From Streptomyces sp. MZ04 (lineage in GTDB: Bacteria; Actinomycetota; Actinomycetes; Streptomycetales; Streptomycetaceae): 40,404 bases of DNA. A program made the position numbers and the translations under genes. Where the stretch lies: assembly GCF_004684775.1 (NCBI RefSeq), contig NZ_SRIC01000043.1, positions 1 to 40,404 on the forward strand, written 5' to 3'. The notes under the pieces were generated by a model. That model was given only the letters and a program-made list of their open reading frames with translations. It had not been told where the DNA came from and did no database searches. Positions within the stretch are counted from its first letter, which is position 1, and each line of letters begins with the position of its first letter. Below are positions 16,591 to 29,427 of this stretch, piece by piece.

Positions 16591-16699
16591 GAGAGGCTCC
16601 TCGGGTCACCACCCGGCGGCTTCGCCGGGTGTTGGGTCAAATTCTAGTAGGCGTACCGGGAGGGGCGGGACGCGCCCACCCCTCCCATGAGTCGCTGAC

Positions 16700-19083
<2,384 letters not shown>

Positions 19084-19103
19084 GAGTCAGGTCCCTTCCG
19101 TCG

Positions 19104-20702
<1,599 letters not shown>

Positions 20703-20722
20703 CTGGGTTCCCTGCTCTCCTT

Positions 20723-20797
20723 GTTGGGCCCGAAGTTTCACTTTGGGGGTCTGGGGACTCCCCCCAAGTAAGAGGTGAATCCTCTGCACGGCCCAAC
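20723..20797 (-). promoter_or_regulatory. multi-branched RNA structure between atpH and atpA
   Basis: Three nested perfect stems fill the spacer: an outer 8-bp stem GTTGGGCC/GGCCCAAC (20723-20730 with 20790-20797), a 7-bp stem TTGGGGG/CCCCCAA (20743-20749 with 20761-20767), and a 5-bp stem AGAGG/CCTCT (20771-20775 with 20781-20785). The structure sits just ahead of the atpA ribosome site. It could tune alpha-subunit stoichiometry, mark an RNA-processing site, or be a repeat insertion. Confidence 0.55.
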
Positions 20798-20829
20798 TAG
20801 GGCCGTAATTACTACGTGTTGCGTTACTG

Positions 20830-21651
20830 CTAGCTCGCCATGCGGCGGTGCGCGTCCTCGATGCGGTCCGCGATGCTGCCGTTGATGATCTCGTCGCCGA
20901 CCTGCACCGTGATCCCGCCGAGGACCTCGGGGTCCACGTCGAGGTTCAGGTGCATCTGCCGGCCGTAGACCTTCGCCAGGACGGCACCGAGGCGCTGCTT
21001 CTGCTGGTCCGAGAGGAGCACAGCGGAAGTGACGACGGCGACCATCCGGTTCCGGCGGTCCGCGGCCAGCTTGGAGAGGGAGTCGAGTCCGTCTTCCAGG
21101 CTACGTCCACGGGGCGCGGTCACAAGGCGCTCGACCAGCCGCTCGGTCACCGCGTTGGCCCGGCCGCCGAGCAGGCTGCGCAGCAGCTCGCTCTTGGCCG
21201 CGCCGGTGGCGCCGCGGTCGGTCAGCGCGGACCGGAGGGCGGGGCTCGAGGAGACGATCCGGCCGAACCGGAACAGCTCGTCCTCGACGTCGTCCAGCGC
21301 GCCGGACTTCTGCGCACCGGTCAGGTCGGCGAGGCTGGCGAGCTCCTCGAGGGAGTCCACCAGGTCACGCGACTGCGACCAGCGCGAGCGGACCATGCCG
21401 GCCACCAGGTCGGCGGTCTCGCCGCCCACCTGCCCGCCGAGCAGGCGCCCGGCGAGCTCGGCCTTGGACTCGCCGCTCTGCGACGGGTCGGTCAGGACCC
21501 GACGCAGCGAGACCTCACGGCCCAGGAGCGCGGTGACAGCGGCCAGCTCGTCCGCGAGCTTCTTCGCGTCGACCGACGTGTTGTCGGTCAGCGCGTCGAG
21601 ACGCTCGCGCGCGGCGGCCAAGGCCTCGCGGCTAGCTCCGTGCGCTGTCAT
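20830..21651 (-). CDS. atpH: ATP synthase subunit delta, extended
   Basis: A 273-residue delta subunit (peripheral stalk), about 95 residues longer than the E. coli protein. The C-terminal domain with [20 protein letters not shown] and [20 protein letters not shown] is standard. The extra length comes from an internal duplication: residues 48-107 ([12 protein letters not shown]...[11 protein letters not shown]) are clearly related to residues 138-198 ([12 protein letters not shown]...[11 protein letters not shown]). Its ATG overlaps the atpF stop (ATGA). It links the alpha-beta head to subunit b. Confidence 0.95.
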   Translation of the reverse strand: MTAHGASREALAAARERLDALTDNTSVDAKKLADELAAVTALLGREVSLRRVLTDPSQSGESKAELAGRLLGGQVGGETADLVAGMVRSRWSQSRDLVDSLEELASLADLTGAQKSGALDDVEDELFRFGRIVSSSPALRSALTDRGATGAAKSELLRSLLGGRANAVTERLVERLVTAPRGRSLEDGLDSLSKLAADRRNRMVAVVTSAVLLSDQQKQRLGAVLAKVYGRQMHLNLDVDPEVLGGITVQVGDEIINGSIADRIEDAHRRMAS

Positions 21652-22196
21652 CGAGTGGCCTCGGCCTTCTCCTCGAGCTCGTCGAGGAAGCGGTCGATCG
21701 TGCGGCTCTGCCGGGCGTGGTCCTCGAGGGACTCACCGACGAGCTTGCCGGCCAGGTCGGTGGCCAGCTGGCCCACGTCCTGACGCAGCGTCTGCGCGGC
21801 GGCCTTGCGGTCTGCGGCGAGCTGCGCGTGGCCTGCGGCGACAATCTCCTCGCGCTGACGCTGGCCCTCGGCCCGCATCTCGGCGATGAGCTGGGCGCCC
21901 TGCTCCTGCGCCTCCTGGCGCAGACGCGCGGCCTCGTGCCGGGCCTCGGCGAGCTGAGCCTTGTACTGCTCAAGAACGCTCTGGGCCTCGGTCTGAGCGG
22001 CCTCGGCCTTTTCGATACCGCCTTCGATCGCCTCACGGCGCTCGTCCAGAACCTTGTTGATGTTCGGGAGGAGCTTCTTCCAGAAGAAGAAGAAGACGAC
22101 AGCGAAGGCCAGTGCGCCGACGAGCAGCTCGGGGCCGGGCGGGATCAGCGGGTTCTGCTTCTCCTCGGCCGCCAGCTGCACCAGGTTGGCGATCAC
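21648..22196 (-). CDS. atpF: ATP synthase Fo subunit b
   Basis: A 182-residue b subunit with one N-terminal membrane helix (LLVGALAFAVVFFFFWKKLL, about residues 25-44) and a long charged, Ala/Gln/Glu-rich coiled coil that forms the peripheral stalk. The start is the GTG at 22196; an overlapping ATG one base upstream runs straight into TGA. No second b' gene is present, so the stalk is likely a b homodimer. Coupled to atpH by a 4-nt overlap. Confidence 0.95.
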   Translation of the reverse strand: MIANLVQLAAEEKQNPLIPPGPELLVGALAFAVVFFFFWKKLLPNINKVLDERREAIEGGIEKAEAAQTEAQSVLEQYKAQLAEARHEAARLRQEAQEQGAQLIAEMRAEGQRQREEIVAAGHAQLAADRKAAAQTLRQDVGQLATDLAGKLVGESLEDHARQSRTIDRFLDELEEKAEATR

Positions 22197-22231
22197 ATCA
22201 GTGCCTTTCGTCGAAGTGTCAGTAAGAGTGA

Positions 22232-23369
<1,138 letters not shown>

Positions 23370-23553
23370 CGCGGGCTCCTTCGGCGTGACGCATAGGTAC
23401 GGCAACCTCGTTGTCGTGTCGGCGCGGCGCGCGGCCGCGGTTCGGCACCAGACTGGTGTTTCGGATGTGGGCGCGGCGTTCAGGCATCGAGCCTCGCGAT
23501 CGTGCAGGCGTCAGCTCAGATGCCCGCGCCGGCAGTGCCGCAGTTGGCACCGG

Positions 23554-23559
23554 ACGATA
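23554..23559 (-). promoter_or_regulatory. candidate -10 box upstream of atpB
   Basis: TATCGT on the minus strand (23559-23554), within GATACTGCTATCGTCC, would start transcription about 180 nt before atpB, separate from the atpI promoter. I see no convincing -35 box. The rest of the 23406-23597 gap holds no ORF or strong hairpin that I can support. Confidence 0.3.
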
Positions 23560-23597
23560 GCAGTATCTCGAACGGGCATTTATCCCGGCCCTACCCT

Positions 23598-24035
23598 TCA
23601 CGTCGAGGACCCCGACTTCTCCGGCTTGTCCTTCTGCTCGGAGTCGGGATCGACGTAAAGAATCTTGGCCTTCATGTGCGCGCGAGCCTGCGACGCCATC
23701 CATACGACGGTCGCCACGACAAGACCCACGGCGAATGCCTTGGGGTTGAACAGCGTGGTGTCCTTGAAAAGGGCCACGAAGACGAGAAGCAGCAGGAGTT
23801 GAAGGACGTAGAGCAGCAGACCCATCATCTGGAAGAGATGCGGGAGCGCCTTCGCCGTTCGCTGCAGTGCGAACATCCCGAGCCCCATGAAAGCGATGAC
23901 CACCAGAGTGCCGACGACCGCGCCGAGCGCTCCCTCGCCGCCCGCGACCGCAGCGCTGACGGCGGCGACGATCGCGCCGGCGGCAGCAGTGGGTACGGCG
24001 GTCTGAAGGAGTGTTCGGGTGTCTTGAGACGGCAT
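23598..24035 (-). CDS. atpI: ATP synthase protein I
   Basis: A 145-residue membrane protein with about four hydrophobic helices (AVPTAAAGAIVAAVSAAVAG, VVGTLVVIAFMGLGMFAL, MMGLLLYVLQLLLLLVFVAL, and AVGLVVATVVWMASQARAH) and a charged C-terminal tail ending DPDSEQKDKPEKSGSST. AtpI-type proteins assist c-ring assembly or Mg2+ supply for the synthase but are not part of the final enzyme. It heads the atp operon, downstream of a promoter at 24175-24204 with a Rex/CRP-like dyad. Confidence 0.9.
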   Translation of the reverse strand: MPSQDTRTLLQTAVPTAAAGAIVAAVSAAVAGGEGALGAVVGTLVVIAFMGLGMFALQRTAKALPHLFQMMGLLLYVLQLLLLLVFVALFKDTTLFNPKAFAVGLVVATVVWMASQARAHMKAKILYVDPDSEQKDKPEKSGSST

Positions 24036-24157
24036 GGCGGCGCTCCGCTAACTGATGGGGGCAGGGTGTCGTCATGGACGAGCGTAGTCCGGGGCCGAGG
24101 GTGTCCCTCGGGGCCAATGGACCGTCGCACTACGGTCCTTCGGCTCTATCCCCTGGT

Positions 24158-24177
24158 TTCGTGAACGGTATCACAAA
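24158..24177. promoter_or_regulatory. Rex- or CRP-like operator at the atp promoter
   Basis: On the minus strand TTGTGATACCGTTCACGA gives the dyad TT-GTGA-N6-TCAC-AA. It matches 12 of 14 positions of TTGTGAA-N4-TTCACAA (Rex-type) and is also close to CRP half-sites GTG...CAC. It overlaps the -10 box and the likely start site of the atpI promoter, the place for a repressor. Confidence 0.55.
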
Positions 24178-24204
24178 CTATTTGATGAGGTCTTTACCTG
24201 TCAG
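24175..24204 (-). promoter_or_regulatory. promoter of the atp operon
   Basis: CTGACA (24204-24199) and TAGTTT (24180-24175) with an 18-bp spacer face atpI. Transcription would start near 24168, giving a leader of about 130 nt. The area is AT-rich compared with its surroundings. Confidence 0.55.
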
Positions 24205-24296
24205 GTGTGCTCGCTGTCACACATGAGAGTGAACCTGCGCGTCTGTGCATTCAGCGGGGCAACTTGTCTGGTATTGGGCGAGTTTGGAAGCGGTCG

Positions 24297-25658
24297 TCAG
24301 CTCGACGAGCCGGCCTTCCGCCGATCGTCGAAGCGCGAGCGGGTGCCGACGGCGGTCGCTCCGTTGACGCCCGCACCGGCCGGAGGACGGGAATCCGCTT
24401 CCGCTTCGGTCTCCCCCTGCTCACCCGTCCCGGCTGTCGCGTTCGTCTCATCGCTCGCGTCGGCGGCGGCCTCGGCCGCGGCGGCCCGACGACGGCGCCG
24501 GTAGCGCGGCGGCACGAACGACTCGGCCCAGCGCGGGATATGTGGCGTGAAGCGCGGCAGCAGGAGCAGCACAAGGCCCACCGCGCTGAGCGCGACGATG
24601 CCGAGCAGGATCCACATGCTCGTGGAGTGGACCGAGTACGCCACCGTCCCGAAGGCGATCAGCGCCGACCAGAAGTACATGATCAGCACCGAGCGGCTGT
24701 GCGAGTGGCCGATCTCCAGGAGCCGGTGGTGCAGGTGCCCCCGGTCGGCGGCGAACGGCGACTTGCCGTTCCACGTACGACGGACGATCGCGAGGACCAG
24801 GTCAGCGAACGGGATCGCGATGATCGTCAGCGGCATCAGCAGCGGGATGAAGACCGGGAGCATCGCGTGGGTGGCGTCGCGGGTGCCGCCGAAGTTCAGC
24901 TTCAGGGCGTCACCGTCGATCTGCCCCGTGGCGGAGATCGCCCCCGCCGCCAGGATCAGACCGATCAGCATCGAGCCCGAGTCCCCCATGAAGATCCTGG
25001 CGGGATGGATGTTGTGCGGCAGGAAGCCCACACACATGCCGATCAGGATCGCGGCGAAGAGCGTCGCGGGGGCCGCGGCCTCGATGCCGTAGCCGTACCA
25101 GAGGCGGTAGGCGTACAGGAAGAACGCCGAGGCGGCGATGCACACCATGCCCGCGGCCAGGCCGTCGAGGCCGTCCACGAAGTTCACGGCGTTGATGGTG
25201 ATCACGACGAGCGCGACCGTCAGGAGCGTGCCCTGGCCCTGGTCCAGGAGGACCATGCCGTAGCCCGGGACCGGGATCCACAGGATCGTCAGACCCTGGA
25301 TGACCATGACGCCCGCGGCGATCATCTGGGCGCCCAGCTTGATCAGCGCGTCGATCTCGAACTTGTCGTCGAGCACACCGATCAGCCAGATCAGCGCGGC
25401 ACCGGAGAGCAGCGCGCGCGGCTCGTTGGACCGCTCGAAGACGTCGTTCAGATTCGGCAGGTGGTCGGCGACGAGCAGCCCCGCGCACAGACCGAAGAAC
25501 ATCGCGATCCCGCCGAGCCGGGGCGTCGGCTCCCGGTGCACGTCGCGGGCGCGGATCTCCGGCATGGCGCCGGCCACGATCGCGAACTTCCGCACCGGGC
25601 CGGTCAGCAGGTAAGTCACCGCGGCCGTGATGCAGAGCGTAAGGAGGTATTCACGCAC
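24297..25658 (-). CDS. wecA: polyprenyl-phosphate GlcNAc-1-phosphate transferase-like (MraY/WecA family)
   Basis: A 453-residue membrane enzyme of the polyprenyl-phosphate HexNAc-1-P transferase family, with about 10-11 helices. Conserved cytoplasmic motifs are DVHREPTPRLGG, the Asp pair in LIGVLDDKFEID, NAVNFVDGLDGLAAG, IFMGDSGSM and the His-rich loop DRGHLHHRLLEIGHSHSRSV, which marks WecA/TagO-like rather than MraY enzymes. An arginine cluster and an acidic, disordered tail of about 60 residues follow. The GTG at 25658 is favoured by a nearby GGGGAA. Mycobacteria have a WecA homologue at the same place before atpI. It likely starts a cell-wall glycopolymer linkage unit; the sugar is not certain. 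Confidence 0.85.
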   Translation of the reverse strand: MREYLLTLCITAAVTYLLTGPVRKFAIVAGAMPEIRARDVHREPTPRLGGIAMFFGLCAGLLVADHLPNLNDVFERSNEPRALLSGAALIWLIGVLDDKFEIDALIKLGAQMIAAGVMVIQGLTILWIPVPGYGMVLLDQGQGTLLTVALVVITINAVNFVDGLDGLAAGMVCIAASAFFLYAYRLWYGYGIEAAAPATLFAAILIGMCVGFLPHNIHPARIFMGDSGSMLIGLILAAGAISATGQIDGDALKLNFGGTRDATHAMLPVFIPLLMPLTIIAIPFADLVLAIVRRTWNGKSPFAADRGHLHHRLLEIGHSHSRSVLIMYFWSALIAFGTVAYSVHSTSMWILLGIVALSAVGLVLLLLPRFTPHIPRWAESFVPPRYRRRRRAAAAEAAADASDETNATAGTGEQGETEAEADSRPPAGAGVNGATAVGTRSRFDDRRKAGSSS

Positions 25659-25697
25659 GGGCTTCCCCACAGGTATCGCTGGCCATCTCAGCCCCAC

Positions 25698-25703
25698 ACC
25701 CTA
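25698..25703 (-). promoter_or_regulatory. candidate -10 box for the wecA-like gene
   Basis: TAGGGT on the minus strand lies 40 nt upstream of the GTG at 25658, in the 130-bp gap after glyA. A 5-bp hairpin GAGTC/GACTC (25754-25766) between it and the glyA stop may be a weak terminator. Confidence 0.3.
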
Positions 25704-25788
25704 GCTCTGCGTGCATATGGTTGGGGACTTCCGGGTAGCGACGATGGTTGCACGAGTCCGCGACTCTTCCGGACGCGTCTACCCCGAC

Positions 25789-27030
25789 CTAGCCCGGATA
25801 CGGCGGAAATCTGCCCGCCAATTCGCGCACTTCCTCTCGTACTCCCGGGTCCTCGCGCACCGCTTCGGCGAAGAGCCCGGCGATACGCACCATCTCCGCG
25901 TCGCCCATCCCCTGCGTGGTGACGGCGGCCGTACCGAGCCGCAGTCCGCGGCTGTCGCCGTGGGGCAGGGCGCAGGTGTCGAGGACAAGGCCCGCCGCGG
26001 CGAGGCGGCCGCGTGCGGTGCTCGCGTCGACGCCCAGCGGGGCCGGGTCGGCCAGGATCAGATGGGTGTCGGTGCCGCCGGTGCTGATCACGCAGCCCGC
26101 GGCGGCCAGCGCCTCGGCGAGGATCCGCGCATTGGCGACCACGTCGTGGGCGTACACCGTGAAGGCCGGGGTGGCCGCCTCGCCGAAGGCCACGGCCTTG
26201 GCGGCGATCGTGTGCATCTGGGCGCCGCCCTGGGTGAAGGGGAAGACCGCCCGGTCGATACGTTGCGCGAGCTCGGCCCCGCACAGGATCAGGCCGCCGC
26301 GCGGGCCGCGCAGCACCTTGTGAGTGGTGGCACAGACGACGTCCGCGTACGGCACGGGGCTGGGCGCCGCTCCCCCGGCGACCAGGCCGATGGGGTGCGC
26401 GGCGTCCGCGATGAGATAGGCGCCCACGTCGTCGGCGATGTCGCGGAAGGCCGCGTAGTCGATGTGCCGGGGGTAGGCGATGGAGCCGCAGACGATCGCC
26501 TTCGGCTGGTGCGAACGGGCGAGGGTGTGCACCTGTTCGTAGTCGATGAGGCCGCTCTCGGGGTCGATGCCGTAGCCGACGAAGTCGAACCAGCGGCCCG
26601 AGAAGTTCGCGGGCGAGCCGTGCGTGAGATGTCCGCCGAACGGGAGACCCATGGCGAGGACGGTGTCGCCGGGGCGCAGCAGCGCGGCGTACGCGGCGAG
26701 GACGGCGGACGACCCGGAGTGCGGCTGGACATTGGCGTGCTCGGCGCCGAAGAGGGCCTTGGCGCGGTCGATGGCGATGCGCTCGGCGACGTCCACCAGC
26801 TCGCAGCCGCCGTGGTGACGGGCGCCGGGGTAGCCCTCGGCGTACTTGTTGGCGAGGGGGGAGCCGAGGGCTTCCAGGACGGCCGGCGAGGTGAAGTTCT
26901 CGGCGGCGATGAGCTGGAGGCCGCTGGCCTGGCGTTCGGCCTCGGCGAGGAGGACCTCGGCCATCTGGGGGTCCTCGCGGCGGAGCGCGTCAGCCCCCAC
27001 GGAGGGCAGTCGTTCTGTGGTGACCGGCAT
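25789..27030 (-). CDS. glyA: serine hydroxymethyltransferase
   Basis: A 413-residue PLP enzyme converting serine and tetrahydrofolate to glycine and methylene-tetrahydrofolate. The N-terminal region has LQLIAAENFTSPAVLEALGS and NKYAEGYPGARHHGG. The PLP-binding Lys is in VVCATTHKVLRGPRGG near residue 231, and the phosphate-binding region is NVQPHSGSSA. The ATG at 27030 follows GGAG at 6 nt. Streptomycetes usually have a second, distant glyA; this is the atp-linked copy, in the position of glyA in Bacillus. Confidence 0.94.
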   Translation of the reverse strand: MPVTTERLPSVGADALRREDPQMAEVLLAEAERQASGLQLIAAENFTSPAVLEALGSPLANKYAEGYPGARHHGGCELVDVAERIAIDRAKALFGAEHANVQPHSGSSAVLAAYAALLRPGDTVLAMGLPFGGHLTHGSPANFSGRWFDFVGYGIDPESGLIDYEQVHTLARSHQPKAIVCGSIAYPRHIDYAAFRDIADDVGAYLIADAAHPIGLVAGGAAPSPVPYADVVCATTHKVLRGPRGGLILCGAELAQRIDRAVFPFTQGGAQMHTIAAKAVAFGEAATPAFTVYAHDVVANARILAEALAAAGCVISTGGTDTHLILADPAPLGVDASTARGRLAAAGLVLDTCALPHGDSRGLRLGTAAVTTQGMGDAEMVRIAGLFAEAVREDPGVREEVRELAGRFPPYPG

Positions 27031-27122
27031 CGTGGGCTCCGGGCCTAGCGGGGGTTGAAGTCCCTCCAATGTAGGCCTGCCTCACGCGGCACGCGCGGTG
27101 TCCGCCCCCGGAGGGGAAAGGT

Positions 27123-27767
27123 TCAGGCTTTGGCCCGTACGCCGGTCAGCGCCGTCACCACGGGATCGAGCGCCTCGTTGATCTCGTCGCCCACCGAGCG
27201 GAAGAAGGGCAGCGGCGCCCCGTACGGGTCGTACACCTCGTCCGCCTCGACGCTCGGCGCGAGCAGCCAGCCGCGCAGCGCCGCCGCCGCCCGCACCAGG
27301 GCGCGCGCACGCTCCACCACGCCGTCCCCGTCGGGATCGGGCAGTGTGGCCGGGTCTATGGCCCGCACCAGGCGGGTGAACTCCTTGAGCGTGAAGGTGC
27401 GCAGTCCGGCCGAGTGGCCCATCGAGATGACCTGCGCGCGGTGGTCCCGCGTCGCCGTCAGGACGAGGTCGGCCCGGATGACGTGGTCGTCGAGCAGCTC
27501 ACGGCCCATGAAGCCGGACGCGTCCGCCCCGAAGTCCGCGAGGACGGTCTCGGCGTTGGTCTCCATGGGGGCGCCCTCGTGCCCCCACGTACCCGCGCTC
27601 TCCACGATCAGGCCCCCCGTGAACGGGTCGCCCAGGCGGTCGGCCAGGGCATGCCTCGTCAGCCGCTCGGTGATCGGCGAGCGGCACACATTGCCGGTGC
27701 TGACGTGGAGGATGCGGAACGGGTCCCGAACAGCCGCTATGCCACGCCCCGTCTCAGGGGCTGTCAA
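27123..27767 (-). CDS. low-molecular-weight phosphatase-like protein lacking the catalytic Cys
   Basis: A 214-residue protein of the LMW protein-tyrosine-phosphatase/arsenate-reductase fold. The P-loop normally reads CxGNxCRSP, with the first Cys as nucleophile; here it is VSTGNVCRSP (about residues 23-32), with AGC (Ser) at the nucleophile position, while the second Cys and the Arg remain. The acid loop Asp is kept in YDPYGAPLPFF. A roughly 40-residue insert (RAIDPATLPDPDGDG...) lengthens it over the usual 150. The start is a TTG overlapping the tsaC stop (TTGA). In Bacillus the tsaC-linked homologue YwlE is an arginine phosphatase. This protein may bind phospho-residues without classic catalysis. 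Confidence 0.85.
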   Translation of the reverse strand: MTAPETGRGIAAVRDPFRILHVSTGNVCRSPITERLTRHALADRLGDPFTGGLIVESAGTWGHEGAPMETNAETVLADFGADASGFMGRELLDDHVIRADLVLTATRDHRAQVISMGHSAGLRTFTLKEFTRLVRAIDPATLPDPDGDGVVERARALVRAAAALRGWLLAPSVEADEVYDPYGAPLPFFRSVGDEINEALDPVVTALTGVRAKA

Positions 27768-28411
27768 TTCGCCACCTCGAGGTCGGGTACCACCTTGCGG
27801 AGCTCCTCCGCGGTCAGCGCACCCGCGCGCAGCAGTACCGGCACCTTCCCGGTGACGTCCACGATCGACGAGGGGACGATGCCCGGCGTCGGGCCGCCGT
27901 CCAGGTACACGGAGACGGAGTCCCCGAGCATCTCCTGCGCGGCGTCACAGTCCTCGGGGGCCGGGTGGCCCGTGAGGTTGGCGGACGAGACGGCCATCGG
28001 GCCGACCTCGGTGAGCAGCTCGATCGCGACGGGGTGCAGCGGCATACGGATGGCGACCGTGCCGCGGGTGTCCCCGAGGTCCCACTGGAGCGACGGCTGC
28101 TGCTTGGCGACCAGCGTCAGCGCGCCCGGCCAGAAGGCGTCGACGAGCTCCCAGGCGGACTCGGAGAAGTCCGTGACCAGGCCGTGCAAGGTGTTCGGGG
28201 AGCCGATGAGGACAGGGGTGGGCATATTGCGGCCACGGCCCTTGGCGTCGAGCAGATCGGCGCAGGCCTCCGGGGTGAAGGCGTCGGCGCCGATGCCGTA
28301 GACGGTGTCGGTGGGCAGCACGACCAGCTCGCCACGGCGGACGGCGGACGCGGCCTCGCGCAGACCGGTCGTACGGTCGGTCGCGTCGTTGGTGTCGTAT
28401 CGCCGTGCCAT
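27764..28411 (-). CDS. tsaC: L-threonylcarbamoyladenylate synthase
   Basis: A 215-residue YrdC/Sua5-type enzyme making threonylcarbamoyl-AMP from Thr, bicarbonate and ATP for the t6A37 modification of ANN-decoding tRNAs. Motifs include VVLPTDTVYGIGADAF near residue 35, KGRGRNMPTPVLIGS near 60, the pyrophosphate-side FWPGALTLVAK, and AVSSANLTGHPAPE. It lacks the C-terminal Sua5 domain and so is the short TsaC form. The ATG at 28411 follows GAGGAG. A 127-nt gap separates it from prmC; that gap holds a 6-bp hairpin (28465-28484) and a possible -10 box TAGTGT. Confidence 0.92.
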   Translation of the reverse strand: MARRYDTNDATDRTTGLREAASAVRRGELVVLPTDTVYGIGADAFTPEACADLLDAKGRGRNMPTPVLIGSPNTLHGLVTDFSESAWELVDAFWPGALTLVAKQQPSLQWDLGDTRGTVAIRMPLHPVAIELLTEVGPMAVSSANLTGHPAPEDCDAAQEMLGDSVSVYLDGGPTPGIVPSSIVDVTGKVPVLLRAGALTAEELRKVVPDLEVAN

Positions 28412-28538
28412 TAGTCCGGTCTCCTCACTGAAAAACTGACACTAGCCCGGCCGTCGGCTGGGGGTTCGGGAGTCGTCCCCCGAAAGACCACAGCGCGGGC
28501 CTCCTCGTACAGGTACTGCTGGCTTGAAGTCTTGGTCC

Positions 28539-29384
28539 TCACGGCATCGCCCTGCGGGCGGTCGCGAAGCGCGGGCGGTTGTTGAGGTCGGGGTGGTCGG
28601 CCGCGTCGGCCCAGCCCCGCTCCTCGGTGAAGATCCACGGGACCTGGCCGCCCTGGGTGTCCGCGTGCTCGATGACGACGACACCGCCGGGGCGCAGCAG
28701 GCGGTGCGCGGTGCGCTCGATGCCGCGGATCAGGTCGAGGCCGTCCTCGCCGGAGAAGAGGGAGAGCTCGGGGTCGTGGTCGCGGGCCTCCGGTGCGACG
28801 TACTCCCACTCCGTGAGCGGGATGTACGGCGGGTTGGAGACGACGAGGTCGACCTGGCCGTCGAGCTCCGGGAACGCGTCACGCGCGTCGCCCTGGGAGA
28901 GCTTGACCCTGGACCCCTCGACGTTCTTCCGCGTCCACTTCAGCGCGTCCTCGGACAGCTCCACGGCGTGCACCCGCGAGCGCGGCACTTCCTGCGCCAT
29001 GGCCAGCGCGATGGCGCCGGAGCCGGTGCACAGGTCGACGATGAGCGGCTCGACGACGTCCATCGCACGCACGGCGTCTATGGCCCAGCCGACGACCGAC
29101 TCGGTCTCCGGGCGCGGCACGAAGACACCGGGGCCCACCTGCAGCTCCAGATAGCGGAAGAAGGCGCGGCCGGTGATGTGCTGGAGCGGTTCGCGGGCCT
29201 CGCGGCGCGCGATCGCCTCCCAGTAGCGTGCGTCGAAGTCCGCGTCCTTGACGGCGTGCAGCTCGCCCCGCTTCACGCCGTGCACGAAGGCGGCGAGCTC
29301 CTCGGCGTCGTTGCGCGGCGAGGGCACGCCGGCGTCGGCCAGCCGCTGGGTGGCCTGGGCCACTTCCGCGAGCAGCAGGTTCAC
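28539..29384 (-). CDS. prmC: peptide chain release factor N5-glutamine methyltransferase
   Basis: A 281-residue SAM-dependent methyltransferase that methylates the Gln of the GGQ loop in release factors RF1 and RF2. It has an N-terminal helical domain (to about residue 75), the RF-recognition GRAFFRYLELQVGPGVFVPRPETE, the SAM motif DLCTGSGAIALAMA, and the catalytic NPPY in DLVVSNPPYIPL. The GTG at 29384 follows GGAGG at 6 nt. It lies 43 nt downstream of its substrate gene prfA. Confidence 0.95.
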   Translation of the reverse strand: MNLLLAEVAQATQRLADAGVPSPRNDAEELAAFVHGVKRGELHAVKDADFDARYWEAIARREAREPLQHITGRAFFRYLELQVGPGVFVPRPETESVVGWAIDAVRAMDVVEPLIVDLCTGSGAIALAMAQEVPRSRVHAVELSEDALKWTRKNVEGSRVKLSQGDARDAFPELDGQVDLVVSNPPYIPLTEWEYVAPEARDHDPELSLFSGEDGLDLIRGIERTAHRLLRPGGVVVIEHADTQGGQVPWIFTEERGWADAADHPDLNNRPRFATARRAMP

Positions 29385-29427
29385 GCTGGTCCTCCGGGGG
29401 CAGTGCGGTTGTCGGGTGCTGACGCGG

